Shown here: one piece after another, positions 59,513-64,000 of the stretch | Position numbering within the stretch: position 1 is the stretch's first letter | Layout: the number at the start of each line of letters is the position of its first letter | Assembly: GCF_047495875.1 (NCBI RefSeq) | Contig: NC_092497.1 | Location: 7,834,688-7,898,687 of the forward strand | DNA length: 64,000 nt | Source of the DNA: Pithys albifrons albifrons | Lineage: Eukaryota > Chordata > Aves > Passeriformes > Thamnophilidae | Direction: 5' to 3' | The notes under the pieces: model-generated | What the model saw: the letters and a program-made list of their open reading frames with translations, nothing else | What the model was told of the DNA's origin: nothing | Database searches by the model: none | Made by a program: the position numbers and the translations under genes

Positions 59513-61489
59513 AGGTGGTTCCTTTTGCATTGGAGAGCCTGATTCTGTACAGGCTAAAACTAGTACAAAGAATTGAACTAATGCTGAGGATCCTGAATCT
59601 GGAAAGATTGTGGGGTTTTGTTTCATTGTTTTCATTTGAGTTCTTTTTAGCAAGCCTTCCTTGCTTTTTTCTCTTCAAGAATTATTTGGGACTCTATGGA
59701 TTTTTGTTTTCTTCTCTTTTTGAAGGCTCTACTATAATTTGCAAGGTTCCAACTTGTGGATATTCATTTACTGTTAGGAACTGAGAACTAACTTGAGCAG
59801 CTGGATGGGCTTAAAAACACACTCAGAATGCATTTCCTAGCTGCGAAGGAGGACAGAATTAAAATTGAATGCTCTGAGTCTTTTTACAGAATATTTTCTT
59901 TAAAGGGGCACTTTCAAGATCAAGATAATCTTATTCTTTCTCTGAGTTATTCCTTGCTTGTTTTCTTTTTTGTGAAATTATTTTTTATTTTCCTTTTGCC
60001 CATTCAGAAGCTGCAGAGACTTGATCCAGTGCACAGTTAAGGGAATTTATCATTAGACAAAGTGTTTACACATCTACTTTGAGGTGTGATTTCAACCAGT
60101 TTGGACAAATCAGAAGAGGAGGTTGCATGGCTGCTGGGTTTTTCTCCACTTGAATGAGACTTGTTTCAGGTTATCTTAAGATAATTAGGTTACATTTGTT
60201 TGTTAATAGAATTGAAAGGAGCACACAACTATATAGGATAGGATAAAGATACATCTTGAGAAAGAAGTTCTTATGCTTCAGAAATGCAGCAACATCTTGC
60301 TTGGAATAGGTTTATATTTGGTCCTCCTGGTGTTCAGGACTGAGGTAATGGACTGCTTTCAGTTATATTAGAGTAAGCTCACCCCACAGATGACTTTAAC
60401 CCTTTGGAGAAGGGTAATTTGGGTAGGAGGAAGCGAGTGGATACATTACCTTTGAAAGCTGGACTAGTGGTGGGGGAAAACCACTTCCTGGCTCAGAGTG
60501 GCTCCAGCCTAGTACCAAGGAAAACTGTACTCACACTCTTAACCTGGTGATAGCCTTTTTCAATTCCTGGGGAGGCTGTGTTCTGTCATACTCTGAGGCT
60601 ACCTGCACATTTAGATGAGTGAGAGAGCCTGTATTTCACGGTCCTGGCAGTGGGTGAAAGCAGCTAGTTAATTTACACTGCTTGCTCAGTTGTTTGTTAA
60701 ATGGCAATGCTGTGGAAAGCATTTCTCCATGGGCAAAAGGGCTGGCTGTCGTTCTTATCTTTGTGGCCAGGCATATACAAAACTACAAGCACAGAAGGTC
60801 TAATCTTCTTGGATGGATGGTGGCCAGGCTCTTTTTGCACTCGAAGCACTGAAGTCAATGGAGCTTGGCCTTGCCTGAAGTCTGTAGGCTCAAGCCAAGC
60901 AACCATTAGTGGCAAAGGCAATGTTTGGGTCTTGCTTCAGAAGAAGAGATAAAGCCTAGAGAGTCAAAAACATGTCAGGAAAGTGCCAATAGCCAGGGGT
61001 CATGGGCTCAGGATAAGGAAAAGATGAGAGCAGATGTTCATCTCTTAGTGAGGGAACAGGGGTTATGTCTGTAATGCCTTCAGGGATACATCTGTCTGGC
61101 CTCACTGCTCCCCTGATCATGTCTGTGGGGAAGAACCCGCTTGGCTCTGTGTGACCATGACATGTCCCATACCAAAAAACACTCTACCTGCTCAACAGGC
61201 AGCAGCAAACTCACGCTGTGAACATCTGTGAGACAACTCAGATGTGGGGTCTGAGGGCAGACTTTCAACTAGGCAGTGCAGGCAGATATAGACCTACAAC
61301 CATAAACACTTGAGTTGAGCATACACTCTAAAACTGATCCAGGACACAGCACATGTCCTCATCACTCATTTAAGTTCTATGATGCCTCCTACATGCATTT
61401 AGTTATTAGCCATGCTCAGTAGTCTAAGGCTGTATGCTAGTTAGTCTAGAGCTGTCTTGGTTGTGTCTGAATGGACTGCCCTCATGTAT
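59513..61489. other. Noncoding DNA, no gene recognised
   Basis: Pyrimidine-rich and T-rich sequence at 59580-60000 produces Phe/Leu-rich frames without support. CACTGAAGTCAATGGAGCTTGG at 60847-60868 resembles part of an old amniote repeat, but too little is left to call it. Confidence 0.6.
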
Positions 61490-61827
61490 TGAGAGAACTG
61501 GAATGTTCAGCCTGGAGAAAAGGAGACTGAGGGGAGAACTTACCAGTCACTACAACTACCTGAAAAGAGCTTGTTGCCAAGGGGGGGGTCAGTCTCTTCT
61601 TCCAGGTAATGAGTGATAGGACAAGAGGAAATGGCCTAAGTTGTGCCAGGGGAGGTTTTCGATATTGGGAAAAATTTCTTAACCAAAGGGCAATCAAGCA
61701 GTGAAACAGGCTGCCAAGAGAAGTGGTGAAGTCATGCCAAGTGGTGAACTTGGCAGTGCCATGTTAACACCTGGAATTGGTGATCTTAAAGATCTTTTCC
61801 AATATTAATGATTCTCTGATTCTATGA
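61490..61827 (+). mobile_element. CR1 non-LTR retrotransposon fragment, 5'-truncated
   Basis: The 5' part encodes the ORF2 C-terminus in the plus strand ([20 protein letters not shown]), matching the same segment in the copy at 40895-41040 at [10 protein letters not shown]. It is followed by the 3'UTR with GTGATAGGACAAGAGGAAATGG, AGTGAAACAGGCTGCC, TGGTGATCTTAAAGATCTTT, and terminal octamers ATTCTCTG ATTCTATG at 61811-61826. A G-run of eight or nine at about 61580-61588 and several mismatches from the usual CR1 sequence indicate an older, decayed copy. The element has lost all catalytic domains and is inert. Confidence 0.93.
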
Positions 61828-63032
61828 CTATGCTCTTGCTCTACCCTGAAGGAGACTGGAATCAAAATATCGAGGCTAAAGAAGAATAAGGTTGCTTTTT
61901 ACTCAATATATGCAGAGTTGACTAATGGAAAAAGTTAGGAATAGAGAACAATGATCTTAGATAAAAGGTGTTTTGAGCACATTTTCAAATTGGATCTAAA
62001 TTATCTTGCAATAAACTCAAGAGGGAAATTAGAAGAAAGATGAGATTGTAGAAAAGCTTATCCCTACTGATATTAGGGAAGAAGGGAGGAAAAGATGGCA
62101 AAGACTGACTTAGTTTTATATTAGAATTTGATGTGTTTATGAACAGAATTTCACATTGTGATTGCTCATGGTAGAAGCAGGGAACTAGATTTAATGAGCA
62201 GAATGTCCATTCAAGGAGGTCAGGATAAACAGAGAAATAGACCCTGTTATATAGTTTAGCCCAACCAGTGGGCCAGTCCTGGGACTTTATACATGGTGGA
62301 GTGTACTCACTAAATGTCCAGGGACTTCTCACATACATAAGATTTCTGGGCCTACAGATGCATTTCCCAAGCTAAGGTCATCATCCACAAGACTCACTCC
62401 TTTTCCAGGAAAGAAAAGTCAGGTGCATGCACCAAGCAAGATCCATGAGTACAATAAATACCCATCTGGATGATCAGAGCACCAGTACCTTAGATCACTA
62501 AGGTACTCTGTGTGAGTACGCACTACCTAGCAAGTGAAAATACACCTCTCATACATCATTTTTACTGTGTGACTGCCCAAAGCTCTAAGGGGATCTCCTG
62601 CTGTGACTTACACGAGCAGATTTGCATTTGAAACAATATTTATAAGATATAAATATTAAAAAAAAAGGCAATGCTGTCTCAGCATTATGGGAATGCTCAG
62701 CTTATGGAAACAAACCAAATTATTTGTTGCATTGGAAAGATTATTGACAAGATTAGCCACCTCTACAAACTCAAGTCTGTGGGGAGGAGAACCTTTTGTG
62801 TTTGAAGCCATAGACTTGTGCATGTGAATCTAAACTGAATTGAAGCCCCCTTGAGGTTCATCTATACACAGGAGAAAAGGAGAAAGATGAATCAATAGTT
62901 AGACAGATGTATTGCAATGTGTTTCATACGATATATAGAAAATGCTCTCAGAGTGCAGGGATGGCCAGTAGTGATCATTCTCAGGGGTAAGCATCAGAGC
63001 ATGGACTGATTGTAAAGGTCAGACCCTTCAAT
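61828..63032. other. Noncoding DNA, no gene recognised
   Basis: Unique sequence. The 117-codon minus-strand frame (61985-62338) has no recognisable domain or splice context. Confidence 0.6.
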
Positions 63033-63081
63033 GTTTTGGTTTTTTGTGTTTTGGTTTTTTTATTGGTTTTGGGTTTTTTCC
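63033..63081. repeat. T/G-only low-complexity tract
   Basis: T runs are broken by GG and GTG (TTTTGGTTTTTTGTGTTTTGG and similar). Comparable tracts lie at 1399-1440, 15026-15060 and 25637-25668. Confidence 0.85.
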
Positions 63082-63572
63082 ATATCTCACACATTCCCAT
63101 TTCAGGACTTCTCATCTGTGCACATGTCTATGACACAAATCTATCAGACAGGGAAATGGGTGGTAGGGAGGAATTAAGAGTCCTTTACCCAAATAAGATT
63201 TGGATTAGTCAATTCAGATGCAATGCATTGCTAATAAGTACATCCCACAAGGAAAACCAATGTTGTGGGGTTTTTTTAACAAACTTTCTAAAATATTTCT
63301 TCTTCCTACTCTTTCATTAATGCAACATTGTACTAATTTGTAGTGGCCACAGAAAGGGTGGTTAATGTGTAATGTATAATTACATGGCAATCCATGCAAA
63401 CACAGCACTTACCCCCACAGGGCAGGATTTTGATCTATGTGTTACAGCCGAAATATACAGGAGGATTGTTGTGTAGCTAACCTATGTTGAAGAAGCCTTC
63501 CTTATTCTGTAACATTCAAAGATATTTCCCTGAACCGAGCACCTGAGCCCTGACTTTGCGTTTTTTCTTCAG

Positions 63573-63652
63573 AGAGAGGAGATTGCTTTGGACTCACACT
63601 TATGGCTATCTAGTTTAGATCACTGTAATTCAATTATGTCACTCAGAATCAG
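63573..63652 (+). other. Exon-like segment with splice signals (speculative)
   Basis: The acceptor GCGTTTTTTCTTCAG precedes 80 bases with only one open frame, starting REEIALDSHLWLSSLD and continuing HCNSIMSLRI. A CAG/GTACAG donor follows. No family is recognised. It could be a decoy exon, and the nearest right-hand sequence contains an old repeat relic. Confidence 0.12.
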
Positions 63653-63799
63653 GTACAGAGTGATTTACTTGAACTTTGCAATTACACATACACAATTCAA
63701 TTGTAGGTGATTTTCTTGGCCTTTCCAACTTTGACACTAATATACTTTGCATTTCCTTAGGGTCCTCGATCAGAGAAGATTTTGTTCAATGCTTTAAAA

Positions 63800-63890
63800 G
63801 TTATGACCCACTCCTACAAACACATTCCTGCCAATACCTTTACTCACATAAATAGCTGTATTGAATTCAGAGGAACTACTATTGTGTACT
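63800..63890. repeat. Possible ancient palindromic repeat relic
   Basis: TATGACCCACTCCTACAAACAC, then TTTACTCACATAAATAGCTG and ATTGAATTCAGAGGAACTACT, resembles an old amniote interspersed repeat. I recall its consensus as GATCCAATCCTGCAAACAC, ACTCACATGAGTAG, CCATTGACTTCAATGGGACTACT. This identification explains a chance open frame of about 59 codons across 63761-63937. The assignment is from memory and the copy is heavily diverged. Confidence 0.35.
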
Positions 63891-64000
63891 TGGCACATTC
63901 AAACGCAGACTCATGGCAGACTCAGCAGAAGTGGTAAAATGAAATTATTCTTAGTGTTTTGGGGAGAGATTTTAAACAGAAAAACCTATCCCACGGAAGA

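Noticed and set aside
63761..63937. 59-codon frame preceded by a splice-acceptor-like TTTCCTTAG
   Set aside because: The sequence resembles an ancient interspersed repeat (TCCTACAAACAC ... TTACTCACATAAATAG ... GAATTCAG), which explains it better than a coding exon.
1..64000. Endogenous retrovirus, CRISPR array, bacterial operon or DNA transposon
   Set aside because: No LTR pair, no gag/pol/env-like frame, no regularly spaced repeats, no terminal inverted repeats and no bacterial-type gene structure were seen on either strand.

Overview
This window reads as vertebrate nuclear DNA, almost certainly from a bird. It is about 40% GC and mostly depleted of CpG. Its only clearly recognisable dispersed repeats are CR1-type non-LTR retroelements with the avian 3' signature: an AACC core followed by ATTCTATG octamers. 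The three best-preserved copies resemble the CR1 subfamilies common in Neoaves and passerines, though the order cannot be fixed from this window. There are no operons, no bacterial signals and no long open frames. The open frames present are short and scattered, as expected for intronic or intergenic DNA. I find no host protein-coding gene I can defend.

Layout. Positions 1-16000 are unique-looking noncoding DNA with a 23-bp tandem duplication (692-737), a decayed CR1-like fragment (about 4094-4235), a probable conserved noncoding element (about 2290-2420) and an AAAAT-type microsatellite (14314-14410). Positions 16060-16830 are the most CpG-retaining stretch of the window. They hold paired GGATTA (OTX/CRX/PITX-type) motifs and are followed by a C-rich, G-quadruplex-capable tract at 17283-17335. 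Positions 17400-34100 are mostly featureless apart from simple repeats and a few patches that look constrained. The main retroelement cluster lies at 35000-41040: one minus-strand CR1 (35053-35299), a tRNA-like relic (39681-39752), a plus-strand CR1 (40018-40284) and a minus-strand CR1 (40566-41040). The last two lie tail to tail about 280 bp apart. A 53-bp CA microsatellite is at 36352-36404, next to a candidate conserved element (36480-36880). Positions 41041-54600 are noncoding with A-rich tracts. Positions 54600-64000 contain two further plus-strand CR1s (56621-56829 and 61490-61827), ancient amniote repeat relics and a candidate conserved element rich in homeodomain-type sites (58560-58990).

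The only protein-coding signal is the C-terminal end of CR1 ORF2 (reverse transcriptase), in the copies at 40895-41040 (minus) and about 61490-61600 (plus). All CR1 copies are 5'-truncated and not mobile. The most plausible overall reading is a gene-poor, regulatory-type region (intron or intergenic desert) with several candidate cis-regulatory patches. Those calls rest on motif clustering and CpG retention only and need cross-species alignment. I see no convincing novel system.
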